From positions 496,001 through 560,000 of the forward strand of contig NZ_CP123228.1 of NCBI RefSeq assembly GCF_029855045.1: DNA of 64,000 bases, given 5' to 3'. Shown here piece after piece: positions 24,192-32,209 of this stretch. The translations under genes were made by a program, and so were the position numbers. The stretch comes from Piscinibacter sp. XHJ-5 (GTDB lineage Bacteria > Pseudomonadota > Gammaproteobacteria > Burkholderiales > Burkholderiaceae_C). Below the pieces are notes generated by a model. The model saw only the letters and a program-made list of their open reading frames with translations. It was not told where the DNA came from and did no database searches. Every line of letters starts with the position of its first letter. Within the stretch, counting starts at the first letter, position 1.

Positions 24192-25359
24192 CAGTGGTGG
24201 CCACCCGCCGGCCGGGGAATACCGCGACCACCCGCCGAGGGGATCCGGTCCCGCCTTGGGGCGGCCCGGGGCCGGAACGGGCGGCTTGCCGCGCCCTTTG
24301 TCCGGCAAGCGCGTCGTCGATTTGTCCCAGTTCATCGCCGGCCCGACCGCGGCGATGTTCCTGGCAGATTTCGGCGCCGATGTGACCAAGGTCGAGGCGC
24401 CGCAGGGCGACGGCGTGCGCACGCTGCCGGGCAATGCATTCGGCAGCTATTACGCGCGCAGCTTCAACTGCGGGAAGCAAAGCCGCGTTCTCAACCTGCG
24501 GGAGAGTGCAGACCGCGCTGCGCTCGACACGATGCTGGCCGACGCGCATGCCTTCGTCTGCAACCTGGCGCCGGGCTCGCTGAAGGGCCTCGGGCTCGAC
24601 GGCCCGACGCTGCGCGAGCGCTTTCCGCACCTCGTCATCGCTCTGGTATCGGGTTATGGCCAGCAGGATTCGCGCGTCTGCATGGACACGATCGCGCAGT
24701 GCGAATCGGGCTTCGCGATGCTGAACGGCGACGAGGACGGCACGCCGCGCCTGTCCACCGGCTGGCCGGTCGACATGGGCTGCGGCATGGTGGCGGGGAT
24801 GTGCTGCGCGATGGCGCTGCTCGACTCCGCGCTGCAAGGCTGCCTGATCGACCTGTCGATGATGGAAGTCGCCGCGGCGATGCTGCTCGGCCCGGCCGTG
24901 CTGACCGTCAGCGAAGGCGATTCGCTGTCGCCGCCGATGGGCAATCGCGATCGTGCCTCCGCGCCGTCGAGCATCTATCGCTGCGCCGACGGGCATGTCT
25001 ACATCCTCGGCGGGCTCGACACGTATTGGGCTCGGCTGCGCCCGCTGGTCGGTGCGCCCGATGCGCCGATCAAGGAGCGCATCGCGCGTGCGCCCGAGTT
25101 CGATGGGTATGTCGAGGCGTGGACGCTGCCGCAGCGCCGCGACGACATCCTCGCGCAGATGCGCGAGCTGCAGATTCCTGCCGGTGCGGTGCGTGCGCCC
25201 GAGGAGTCGGTGCCGATGATCCGCGCGCTGCGCACGGGCGCGGTGTCGCAGGCGCTGCCGTCTGGAGAGCATGTGCCGGTGTTCCCGGCCCTGTTCGACG
25301 GCCAGCGTTTGCCGCGCAGCGCGACGCCGCAGGTCGGCGGGCCGCGCCGGCCGCTCTGA
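24184..25359 (+). CDS. CaiB/BaiF-family CoA-transferase, atypical catalytic residue
   Basis: A 391-residue class III CoA-transferase-like protein. The core starts SGKRVVDLSQFIAGPTAAMF, then FGADVTKVEAPQGD. Where relatives have an aspartate (LLDxQVA) this protein reads LIDLSMMEVAAAM, so the anhydride-forming Asp appears replaced by Glu. About 38 residues of Gly/Pro/Arg-rich sequence precede the conserved core, encoded by GC-rich palindromic DNA. A TTG near 24286 may be the true start. Transferase activity is therefore less sure than for its two relatives in the window. Confidence 0.82.
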   Translation: MNDSGGHPPAGEYRDHPPRGSGPALGRPGAGTGGLPRPLSGKRVVDLSQFIAGPTAAMFLADFGADVTKVEAPQGDGVRTLPGNAFGSYYARSFNCGKQSRVLNLRESADRAALDTMLADAHAFVCNLAPGSLKGLGLDGPTLRERFPHLVIALVSGYGQQDSRVCMDTIAQCESGFAMLNGDEDGTPRLSTGWPVDMGCGMVAGMCCAMALLDSALQGCLIDLSMMEVAAAMLLGPAVLTVSEGDSLSPPMGNRDRASAPSSIYRCADGHVYILGGLDTYWARLRPLVGAPDAPIKERIARAPEFDGYVEAWTLPQRRDDILAQMRELQIPAGAVRAPEESVPMIRALRTGAVSQALPSGEHVPVFPALFDGQRLPRSATPQVGGPRRPL

Positions 25360-25395
25360 CGAGCTTCAGTCTCCAACGAATCCTGGGAACCCACC

Positions 25396-26214
25396 ATGAC
25401 CGACACCTCTTCTTCAACGTCCGGCGCCAAGGTTCACGTGCTGCGCCACGGCGTGCATGCCGGCCGCTCCGCCTTCATCACCGGAGCCGGCTCCGGCATC
25501 GGCCGCGGCATTGCGCTTCGGCTGATGGCGCTGGGGATGAACGTCTTCGGCACCGGCCGTCGCGTCGAGGCCTTGCAGGACACCGGGCGTCTCGCCGAAG
25601 GCTTGCCCGGAAAGTTCGGTTTCGAGCCCTGCAACGTGCGCGACACCGAGGCGATCGAAGCGCTGGTGCGCCAGGTCGGCGAGCGCCAAGGGATCGACCT
25701 CCTCGTCAACAACGCCGGGGGCCAGTTCTTCGCGCCCGCCACCGGCATCAGCCGCAAGGGCTGGGACGCGGTGATCGACGTCAACCTGTCGGCCGTCTTC
25801 GTCGTCACGAAGGCTGCATACCCGTACCTGAAAGCACGCGAGGGAGCCGTCGCCAGCATCTCGCTGTCGGGCGTCGACCGCGGCTCGATGGGCATCGCCC
25901 ACTCGATCGCCGCGCGTGCGGGCGTGCTCGGCCTCATGCGCACGTTGGCGCTCGAATGGGCGCGAGACGGCATCTCGCTGAACTGCATCGGCCCGGGTGC
26001 GGTGATCACCGAGGGCCTGGCCGGCGAAGCGGCCCAGGCGATGCTCGACCGGCTGGTCGCGGCCACACCGATGGGGCGCGCGACGAGTGTCGACGAGGTC
26101 GCCGAGCTGGTCGCGTTCCTTGCCAGTCCCGCCGGCCATCTGATGAGCGGACAACTGATCCAGATCGACGGTGCGGCGCACCTGGGTTCGGGTCTTCACA
26201 TGCTGGCGGCCTGA
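25396..26214 (+). CDS. SDR oxidoreductase resembling peroxisomal trans-2-enoyl-CoA reductase
   Basis: A 272-residue SDR with cofactor motif ITGAGSGIGRGIALRLMALG and LLVNNAGGQFFAPA. The usual YxxxK is absent; the equivalent stretch reads MGIAHSIAARAGVLGLMRTL, followed by ALEWARDGISLNCIGPGAV. This matches the HSxAARAGV pattern of PECR/DECR-like acyl-CoA reductases. The likely reaction is NADPH-dependent reduction of a 2-enoyl- or dienoyl-CoA. It sits between two CoA-transferases, 36 bases after the first and 2 before the second. Confidence 0.88.
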   Translation: MTDTSSSTSGAKVHVLRHGVHAGRSAFITGAGSGIGRGIALRLMALGMNVFGTGRRVEALQDTGRLAEGLPGKFGFEPCNVRDTEAIEALVRQVGERQGIDLLVNNAGGQFFAPATGISRKGWDAVIDVNLSAVFVVTKAAYPYLKAREGAVASISLSGVDRGSMGIAHSIAARAGVLGLMRTLALEWARDGISLNCIGPGAVITEGLAGEAAQAMLDRLVAATPMGRATSVDEVAELVAFLASPAGHLMSGQLIQIDGAAHLGSGLHMLAA

Positions 26215-26216
26215 AC

Positions 26217-27440
26217 ATGAGCGGCGCACTGTCACACATCAAGGTGCTGGATCTGTCGCGCGTCCTCGCGGGCCCGTGGGCCACGCAGATGCTCGCCGAC
26301 CTCGGGGCCGAAGTCATCAAGGTCGAACGTCCCGGCGTCGGCGACGACACGCGCGGCTGGGGGCCACCGTTCCTGAAGGACCGCGACGGCCGGGCGACCC
26401 GGGACGCGGCCTACTACCTGTGCACCAACCGCAACAAGAAGTCGGTGACCATCGACATCACGACGACCGACGGTCAGCGCCTGGTGCGCGAGCTTGCCGC
26501 GCGTGCCGACGTGCTGGTCGAGAACTACAAGGTCGGTGGGCTGTCGCAATACGGCCTCGACTATGCGTCGCTGAAGGCAGACTTCCCGCGCCTCGTCTAC
26601 TGCTCGATCACCGGCTTCGGCCAGACCGGTCCCTACGCGCCGCGCGCCGGATACGACTTTCTGGTGCAGGCGATGGGCGGGATGATGAGCGTCACCGGCC
26701 GCGCCGACAGCGAAGAAGGCGGCGGGCCGATCAAGGTGGGCGTCGCGGTCACCGACCTGTTCACCGGGCTCTACGCCTCCAACGCGATCCTCGCCGCCTT
26801 GGCGCACCGCGAGAAGAGCGGCCGGGGCCAGCACATCGACCTCGCGCTGCTCGACGTGCAGGTCGCGACGATGGCCAACCAGGCGATGAACTACCTGTAC
26901 AGCGGCAAGGTGCCGGGCAGGCTCGGCAACGCGCACCCGAACGTCGTGCCGTACCAGGACTTTCCGACCGCGGACGGCAACGTCATCATCGCGGTCGGCA
27001 ACGACGGCCAGTTCGCACGCCTCGTGGCCGCGATCGGGATGCCCGAGCTCGCGACCGACGCGCGCTTCGCGAACAACCTGGCGCGCGTGGGCAACCGCAC
27101 GGAGCTGATTCGCCTGCTGCGCCAGCAGACGATCAAGCGCAGCACCGTCGACTGGGTGCACTTGCTGGAAGCGGTCGACGTGCCCTGCGGCCCCATCAAC
27201 GACATCGCGCATGTGTTCGAAGACCCGCAGGTGCTCGCGCGCGGCATGAAGATCGAGACCGACCATCCGACCGCCGGGCGCATCCCGCTGGTGGCCAACC
27301 CGATCCGGCTTTCGGAATCGCCGGTCGAGTACCGCAACGCCCCGCCCACGCTCGGCCAGCACACGGCCCAGGTGCTGGCGGACCTGCTCGGCTACGACGC
27401 CACCGGCATCGCCGCGTTGCGCGAGCGCAAAGTGATCTGA
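26217..27440 (+). CDS. CaiB/BaiF-family (class III) CoA-transferase
   Basis: A 407-residue enzyme, closely similar to the one encoded at 9785-11014. It begins MSGALSHIKVLDLSRVLAGP, has LGAEVIKVERPGVGDDTRGW, the catalytic region HIDLALLDVQVATM with its aspartate, and AVDVPCGPINDIAHVFEDPQ. The ATG comes 2 bases after the SDR stop. It probably loads CoA onto a dicarboxylic or hydroxy acid from a succinyl-CoA-type donor. The exact substrates are unknown. Confidence 0.92.
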   Translation: MSGALSHIKVLDLSRVLAGPWATQMLADLGAEVIKVERPGVGDDTRGWGPPFLKDRDGRATRDAAYYLCTNRNKKSVTIDITTTDGQRLVRELAARADVLVENYKVGGLSQYGLDYASLKADFPRLVYCSITGFGQTGPYAPRAGYDFLVQAMGGMMSVTGRADSEEGGGPIKVGVAVTDLFTGLYASNAILAALAHREKSGRGQHIDLALLDVQVATMANQAMNYLYSGKVPGRLGNAHPNVVPYQDFPTADGNVIIAVGNDGQFARLVAAIGMPELATDARFANNLARVGNRTELIRLLRQQTIKRSTVDWVHLLEAVDVPCGPINDIAHVFEDPQVLARGMKIETDHPTAGRIPLVANPIRLSESPVEYRNAPPTLGQHTAQVLADLLGYDATGIAALRERKVI

Positions 27441-27452
27441 AGGAGAAGCACG

Positions 27453-28604
27453 GTGTTCGATTCGCTGTCGCTGACACGCATCCCCGCCGACGACGAAGCG
27501 CTGCGAGCGCCCGTGCGTGCGTTCCTCGACAAAGCGCTCGAGGGCGTGGCGCCCGAGGTGCGCGCGCGCTCGTGGGGCGGCTTCGACGCGGCGTTCAGCC
27601 GCGCACTCGGCGAGCGCGGCTGGATCGGCCTGACCTTGCCGAAGGAGTACGGCGGCGGCGGGCGCAGCCTGTACGCACGCTTTGTGCTGGTCGAAGAGCT
27701 GCTGCGTGCCGGCGCGCCGGTGGCGGCGCACTGGTTCGCCGACCGGCAAAGCGCCCCGCACATCCTCAAGTTCGGCACGCCGGCGCAAGCGCAGTTCCAC
27801 CTGCCGCGCATCTGCCGCGGGGAGGTCTTCTTCTGCATCGGCATGAGCGAGCCGGGCTCGGGCTCGGACCTCGCGAGCGTGCGCACGCGCGCGACTCGCA
27901 ACGACAAGGGCTGGCGCCTCGACGGCCAGAAGATCTGGACCACCAACGCGCATCGCTCGCACTACATGATCGCGCTGGTGCGCACCTCGGGCGATGCCGG
28001 CAGCCGCCAGAAGGGCCTGTCGCAGGTGATCGTCGACCTGTCGCTGCCGGGCATCACGATCCGCCCGATCACCGACCTCACCGGCGACGCCCACTTCTGC
28101 GAAGTCTTCTTCGACGGCGTGCAGCTCACCGACGACGCGCTGATCGGCGCCGAGGGAGACGGCTGGAACCAGGTGACCTCGGAGCTCGCCTACGAGCGCT
28201 CGGGGCCTGAGCGCATCTATTCGAGCGTCGTGCTGCTCGACGAGTGGCTGGCGCACCTGCGCACGCGGCGCGAGCCTTCGCAGCGCTCGCTGGCGCTGGC
28301 CGGACGGGTGCTGTCGGCCCTGGCGGTGCTGCGCAGCCTTTCGGTGTCGGTCAACGGCCGGCTTGCCGAAGGCGAGAGCCCCATCGTCGAGGCGGCGCTC
28401 GTGAAGGACCTCGGGACGACGCTGGAGCAGTTCATCCCCGAGGCAATCGCCGACGCGCTCGGCGACGACCCTGATGCGACGCTGCCCGACGGACTCGCCC
28501 GCACGCTGCAGTACGTGTCGCAGATCGCGCCGGCGTTCTCGCTGCGCGGCGGCACCCGCGAGGTGCTGCGCGGAATGATCGCGCGCGGCCTCGGCCTTCG
28601 ATAG
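27453..28604 (+). CDS. Acyl-CoA dehydrogenase, large subunit of a probable heteromeric pair
   Basis: A 383-residue protein with the full three-domain layout: an N-terminal helical region; a middle beta-domain with CIGMSEPGSGSDLASVRTRA and GWRLDGQKIWTTNAHRSHYM; and a C-terminal helical domain ending GGTREVLRGMIARGLGLR. There is no YEG motif. SELAYERSGPERIY may carry the base, as in long-chain and isovaleryl-CoA dehydrogenases. The next gene, 8 bases on, encodes a shortened dehydrogenase. Adjacent pairs like this form alpha2beta2 enzymes in steroid side-chain oxidation, so I infer a heteromer. Confidence 0.9.
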   Translation: MFDSLSLTRIPADDEALRAPVRAFLDKALEGVAPEVRARSWGGFDAAFSRALGERGWIGLTLPKEYGGGGRSLYARFVLVEELLRAGAPVAAHWFADRQSAPHILKFGTPAQAQFHLPRICRGEVFFCIGMSEPGSGSDLASVRTRATRNDKGWRLDGQKIWTTNAHRSHYMIALVRTSGDAGSRQKGLSQVIVDLSLPGITIRPITDLTGDAHFCEVFFDGVQLTDDALIGAEGDGWNQVTSELAYERSGPERIYSSVVLLDEWLAHLRTRREPSQRSLALAGRVLSALAVLRSLSVSVNGRLAEGESPIVEAALVKDLGTTLEQFIPEAIADALGDDPDATLPDGLARTLQYVSQIAPAFSLRGGTREVLRGMIARGLGLR

Positions 28605-28612
28605 GAACACTG

Positions 28613-29434
28613 ATGGACAACGAATTCGGAGACGCCTTCGGGCAATTGCTGGCCGACCGCTGCACCCCCGAGGCGGTGCGCGGGATCGAACGCGGCGAAG
28701 GAGCCGATGCGCTGTGGCACGACCTCGTCGAGTCGGGCTTCGTGGATGCGCTGGTGCCCGAGGCGCAGGGCGGCGCGGGGCTGTCGCTGCACGAGGTGCT
28801 GCCGCTGGTGCAGGCTTGCGGCTATCACGCGCTGCCGCTGCCGTTCGCCGAGACGATGGCGGCGCGCGCGGTGCTGGCCCACGCGAGGCGCCAATGGCCC
28901 GATGGCCCTGTCACGCTCGACGCGATCGGCGATGCGTTGCCGGTCGAGGACCGCGGCGCACTGCACGCGGCATTGACGACCGCGCAGATCGCCGGCGCGG
29001 CGGCGCGGGTGCTCGAGATGTCGATCGCGCACGCGCAGCAGCGAACGCAGTTCGGCAAGCCGATCGGCAGCTTCCAGGCGGTGCAGCACCAGCTCAGCGT
29101 GATGGCCGAGCACGCGTGCGCCGCACGCATGGCCGCGCAGCTGAGCTTCGCGTCGGCCAGCCATCTCCCGGACCGCACGCTGGCTGCGATGGGCAAGAGC
29201 GTCGCCGGCGAGGCCGCGGCGGTTCTCGCGGCCGGCAGCCATGCGGTGCACGGCGCGATCGGCATCACCGCCGAGTTCGACCTGCAGCTCTACACGCGCC
29301 GCCTGCTCGCCTGGCGCGTGCAAGGCGGCTCGCCGTCGCATTGGGCAATGCAGGTGGCGCGCCAATGGTGGAGCGGCAGCCACGACCGCGCAATCGACTT
29401 CACGCTCGAGCGCCTGGGCGCCGCGCGGTTCTGA
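28613..29434 (+). CDS. Short acyl-CoA dehydrogenase-like protein lacking the central beta-domain
   Basis: A 273-residue protein. Residues 1-90 resemble the N-terminal helical domain (LVESGFVDALVPEAQGGAGL). The sequence then passes directly into the C-terminal helical domain (ALTTAQIAGAAARVLEMSIA, then RTQFGKPIGSFQAVQHQL). The roughly 100-residue beta-barrel carrying part of the FAD site is missing. It ends HDRAIDFTLERLGAARF without a catalytic YEG motif. It probably acts only with the preceding full-length subunit, to which it is closely linked (8 bases). Confidence 0.87.
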   Translation: MDNEFGDAFGQLLADRCTPEAVRGIERGEGADALWHDLVESGFVDALVPEAQGGAGLSLHEVLPLVQACGYHALPLPFAETMAARAVLAHARRQWPDGPVTLDAIGDALPVEDRGALHAALTTAQIAGAAARVLEMSIAHAQQRTQFGKPIGSFQAVQHQLSVMAEHACAARMAAQLSFASASHLPDRTLAAMGKSVAGEAAAVLAAGSHAVHGAIGITAEFDLQLYTRRLLAWRVQGGSPSHWAMQVARQWWSGSHDRAIDFTLERLGAARF

Positions 29435-29456
29435 TACGACAACGAGGATTCAAGCG

Positions 29457-30272
29457 ATGAGCTCATTCCTGCACCACAGCCAGGCCGGCGGCGTGCTGAC
29501 CGTGACGATGAACCAGCCCGAATCGCGCAACGCGCTGACCGGCAACACGGCAGTGAGGGAGTTCGTCGAGATGGCCGACAGCGTCGCGCGCGACGCGTCG
29601 GTGCGTGTCGTCGTCCTGACCGGCGCCGACCCGGTGTTCTCGTCCGGCGGCAACGTCAAGGACATGAAGCGCTTCTTCGACGACGCGGTGACCCCCGCGA
29701 TGATCCGCGACGAATACCGTCACGGCATCCAGCGCCTGACGCGCGCGCTCTACAACATCGACGTGCCGACGATCGCGGCCGTCAACGGCGCGGCAATCGG
29801 CGCCGGCTGCGACCTCGCCTGCATGTGCGACATCCGCGTCGCATCGGACAAGGCGAGCTTCGCCGAGAGCTTCGTCAAGGTCGGCATCGTGCCGGGTGAC
29901 GGCGGTGCCTGGCTGCTGCCGCGCATCGTCGGCATGTCGCGCGCGCTCGAGATGTCGTTCACCGGCGATTCGCTGACCGCTGCCGAAGCGCTGTCGTGCG
30001 GACTGGTGTCACGTGTCGTCCCGCACGAAACGCTGCTTGCCGAGGCGCAGCAGCTGGCCGCTCGAATCGCCGCCAACCCGGGCCCGACGCTGCGCCTGAC
30101 CAAGCGGCTGCTGCGCGAAGGTCAGCAACTCGGCCTCGACAGCCTGCTCGAGGCATCGGCCAGCGCCCAGGCGATCGCTCACAAGAGTTGGGAACATCGC
30201 GAGGCGGTGACGGCGTTCATCGAAAAGCGCAGGCCGGATTTCGAGCATGGTGAGCGAGCGAAGAATGGGTGA
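29457..30272 (+). CDS. Enoyl-CoA hydratase/isomerase family protein
   Basis: A 271-residue crotonase, the last gene of the rightward operon. DPVFSSGGNVKDMKRFF is the oxyanion-hole region. AIGAGCDLACMCD has Asp where classical hydratases have the first catalytic Glu, while FAESFVKVGIVPGDGG retains the second. Loss or replacement of one acid is common in family members with isomerase, hydrolase or other activity, so simple hydration is not assured. It ends 41 bases from the convergent dhaK gene. Confidence 0.88.
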   Translation: MSSFLHHSQAGGVLTVTMNQPESRNALTGNTAVREFVEMADSVARDASVRVVVLTGADPVFSSGGNVKDMKRFFDDAVTPAMIRDEYRHGIQRLTRALYNIDVPTIAAVNGAAIGAGCDLACMCDIRVASDKASFAESFVKVGIVPGDGGAWLLPRIVGMSRALEMSFTGDSLTAAEALSCGLVSRVVPHETLLAEAQQLAARIAANPGPTLRLTKRLLREGQQLGLDSLLEASASAQAIAHKSWEHREAVTAFIEKRRPDFEHGERAKNG

Positions 30273-30313
30273 GCCATGGGGCGGCGGGGAACCCGTGGTC
30301 CGTTGAGCATGAC

Positions 30314-31297
30314 CTACCAGCGCAGGGCCGCTGTGTGCACCGGCGCGTCCCACAGTGTCTTCATCTCCTCGTCGAGCAGCGTGACGGTGAGCGAGGCGCC
30401 GGCCATCTCCAGCGAGGTGGTGTAGTTGCCGACCAGCGAGCGCACCGGCTTCAGCCCCTGCGCGCGCAGCCTCTCGGCGGCGCAGTGGTACAGCAGGTAG
30501 AGCTCCATCAGCGGCGTGCCGCCGAAGCCGTTGACATGCAGCAGCACTTCTCGGCCGCTCTCGGGCTTCAGGTCCGCGAGGATCGCGCCCAGCAGGTCGT
30601 CGACGATCAGCCCGGCCGGCTTGACCTTCTCGCGCCGCCGCCCCGGCTCGCCGTGGATCCCGACGCCGACTTCCATTTCGTCGGCGTCGATGTCGAAGGT
30701 GGCGCGCCCGGCCGCCGGCACGGTGCAGCTGGTGAACGCCACACCCATCGATGCGGTCGCCGCATTGACGCGGTCGCCGACGGCCTTGCACTCGAGCAGC
30801 GCGGCGCCTGCCTCGGCGGCGGCACCCGTCATCTTCTCGACCATCAGCGTGCCGGCCACGCCGCGCCGGCCCGTGGTGTGCTTGGAGTTCTCGACAGCGA
30901 CGTCGTCGTTGACGAGCACCGTCGCGTTCTCGAGGCCGAGCATCTCGCTGGCGATCTGGAAGTTCATCGAGTCGCCGGCATAGTTCTTCACGATGAACAG
31001 CACGCCGCGGCCCGACTCGACGGCGGCGGCAGCGGCCAGCATCTGGTCGGGCGTGGGCGACGTGAACACCTGGCCCGGGCATGCCGCGTCGAGCATGCCG
31101 CGGCCGACGAAGCCGGCATGCAGCGGCTCATGCCCCGAGCCCCCGCCGGAGATCAGCGCGACCTTGTTGCCGTTGCGTTCGGCGCGGGCGACGAAGGTCG
31201 GCTCGAACTCGACGCGCAGCAGCCCGGGTTGCGCTGCCACCAGGCCGCCGAGCGACTCGCGCATCACCGAGTCGATGTCGTTGATGAACTTCTTCAT
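30314..31297 (-). CDS. dhaK: Dihydroxyacetone kinase subunit DhaK (copy 1)
   Basis: A 327-residue DAK1-type substrate-binding subunit. It has ALISGGGSGHEPLHAGFVGR near residue 50, VLFIVKNYAGDSMNFQIA, and GVGIHGEPGR near residue 212, whose histidine forms the covalent hemiaminal with dihydroxyacetone in characterised enzymes. The ATG at 31297 is preceded by AGGAGG at 8 bases; a TTG two codons earlier is less likely. It is the last gene of the leftward transporter operon. Three 80-bp repeats separate it from dhaL. Relatives phosphorylate dihydroxyacetone or other ketoses such as erythrulose, so the substrate is open. Confidence 0.93.
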   Translation of the reverse strand: MKKFINDIDSVMRESLGGLVAAQPGLLRVEFEPTFVARAERNGNKVALISGGGSGHEPLHAGFVGRGMLDAACPGQVFTSPTPDQMLAAAAAVESGRGVLFIVKNYAGDSMNFQIASEMLGLENATVLVNDDVAVENSKHTTGRRGVAGTLMVEKMTGAAAEAGAALLECKAVGDRVNAATASMGVAFTSCTVPAAGRATFDIDADEMEVGVGIHGEPGRRREKVKPAGLIVDDLLGAILADLKPESGREVLLHVNGFGGTPLMELYLLYHCAAERLRAQGLKPVRSLVGNYTTSLEMAGASLTVTLLDEEMKTLWDAPVHTAALRW

Positions 31298-31304
31298 GAT
31301 CAAG

Positions 31305-31544
31305 CCTCCTGCCGAGCCGCCTCAAAGGAGGCTTGCGCCCCCTCGGGGGGCAGCGAACGAATGTGAGCGTGGGGGTTCATGTGACCTCCTGCCGAGCCGC
31401 CTCAAAGGAGGCTTGCGCCCCCTCGGGGGGCAGCGAACGAATGTGAGCGTGGGGGTTCATGTGACCTCCTGCCGAGCCGCCTCAAAGGAGGCTTGCGCCC
31501 CCTCGGGGGGCAGCGAACGAATGTGAGCGTGGGGGTTCATGTGA
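31305..31544 (-). repeat. Three perfect 80-bp tandem repeats encoding coupled mini-ORFs
   Basis: Three identical 80-base units run head to tail (31305-31384, 31385-31464, 31465-31544), with a partial fourth CCTCCTGC to 31552. On the minus strand each unit carries AGGAGG followed by GTCACATG, and an open frame MNPHAHIRSLPPEGAQASFE then AARQEVT. Frames run 31540-31457, 31460-31377 and 31380-31300; neighbours overlap by ATGA. The first overlaps the dhaL stop by ATGA, and the last ends two bases before the dhaK ATG. Since 80 is not divisible by three, successive mini-ORFs use different frames, yet each is intact. The unit also has hairpins GCCTC/GAGGC and CCCCCTCGGGGGG. Whether the peptides are made is unknown; the DNA may be a REP-like element expanded in tandem. 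Confidence 0.85.
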
Positions 31545-32184
31545 CCTCCTGCGTCTTTTGCTGAAGGACGGCGTCGCACACCGCGGCGATCGCGACCTCG
31601 CAGCTCTTGCAGCCGGGGTCGATGTGGCCGAGCGCGCGCTCGCCGAGGAAATACGCCCGGCCCTTGCTGGCGATCATGTCTTTCGTGGCCAGCATGTTTC
31701 GACGCGCCTCGTCCTTCAGTTGCGTGCACAGGGGACCGAGCGGCGTGTCCGCGTCTGCCAGACGGATCAGCATCCGCGACACCGGGATCAGCACGTCGAG
31801 CATCGTCTTCTCGCCGACGTCGGCCTTGCCGCGCTGCTTGATCGCTTCGACGCCGCTGGCGAATGCCGCAGCGAACTGGCGCCGGTCGGGCTCGTCGACA
31901 CCTTGCAGCGTCTGGCCCATCGCCATGAAGAAGCTCGAGATCAGCGGGCCCGAGGCGCCGCCGATCGTGCCGAGCAGCTTCATGCCGATCTTGTGCAGCG
32001 CGGGTCCGGGCGGCATGTCCTTCAGCTCGGGGGTCAGCTTGGCGAGCACGTCGCAGCCGCGCTTCACGTTGACGAAGTGGTCGCCGTCGCCGATCGCGCG
32101 GTCGAGCGACTCGATCTGCGATTCGTTGGCGAGGATCGCGCCCTGCACGGCGGCGAGCGCGTCGATGATCATGGCGGTGTTCAA
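31537..32184 (-). CDS. dhaL: Dihydroxyacetone kinase subunit DhaL
   Basis: A 215-residue DAK2-type ATP-binding subunit. LDRAIGDGDHFVNVKRG near residue 27 holds the aspartates that bind magnesium/nucleotide. LLGTIGGASGPLISSFF and DVGEKTMLDVL are the other family motifs. I chose TTG at 32184 because GGAG lies 5 bases before it; the first ATG, four codons later, would leave a 17-base spacing. Its stop overlaps the first repeat mini-ORF by ATGA. There is no DhaM gene in the window, so the phosphoryl source (ATP directly, or a PTS protein encoded elsewhere) cannot be settled here. Confidence 0.92.
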   Translation of the reverse strand: MNTAMIIDALAAVQGAILANESQIESLDRAIGDGDHFVNVKRGCDVLAKLTPELKDMPPGPALHKIGMKLLGTIGGASGPLISSFFMAMGQTLQGVDEPDRRQFAAAFASGVEAIKQRGKADVGEKTMLDVLIPVSRMLIRLADADTPLGPLCTQLKDEARRNMLATKDMIASKGRAYFLGERALGHIDPGCKSCEVAIAAVCDAVLQQKTQEVT

Positions 32185-32209
32185 GGTCTCTCCTTGTCTC
32201 GTGATGAGG

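Noticed and set aside
31305..31552. CRISPR array
   Set aside because: The 80-bp units are contiguous and identical, with no variable spacers and no cas genes nearby.
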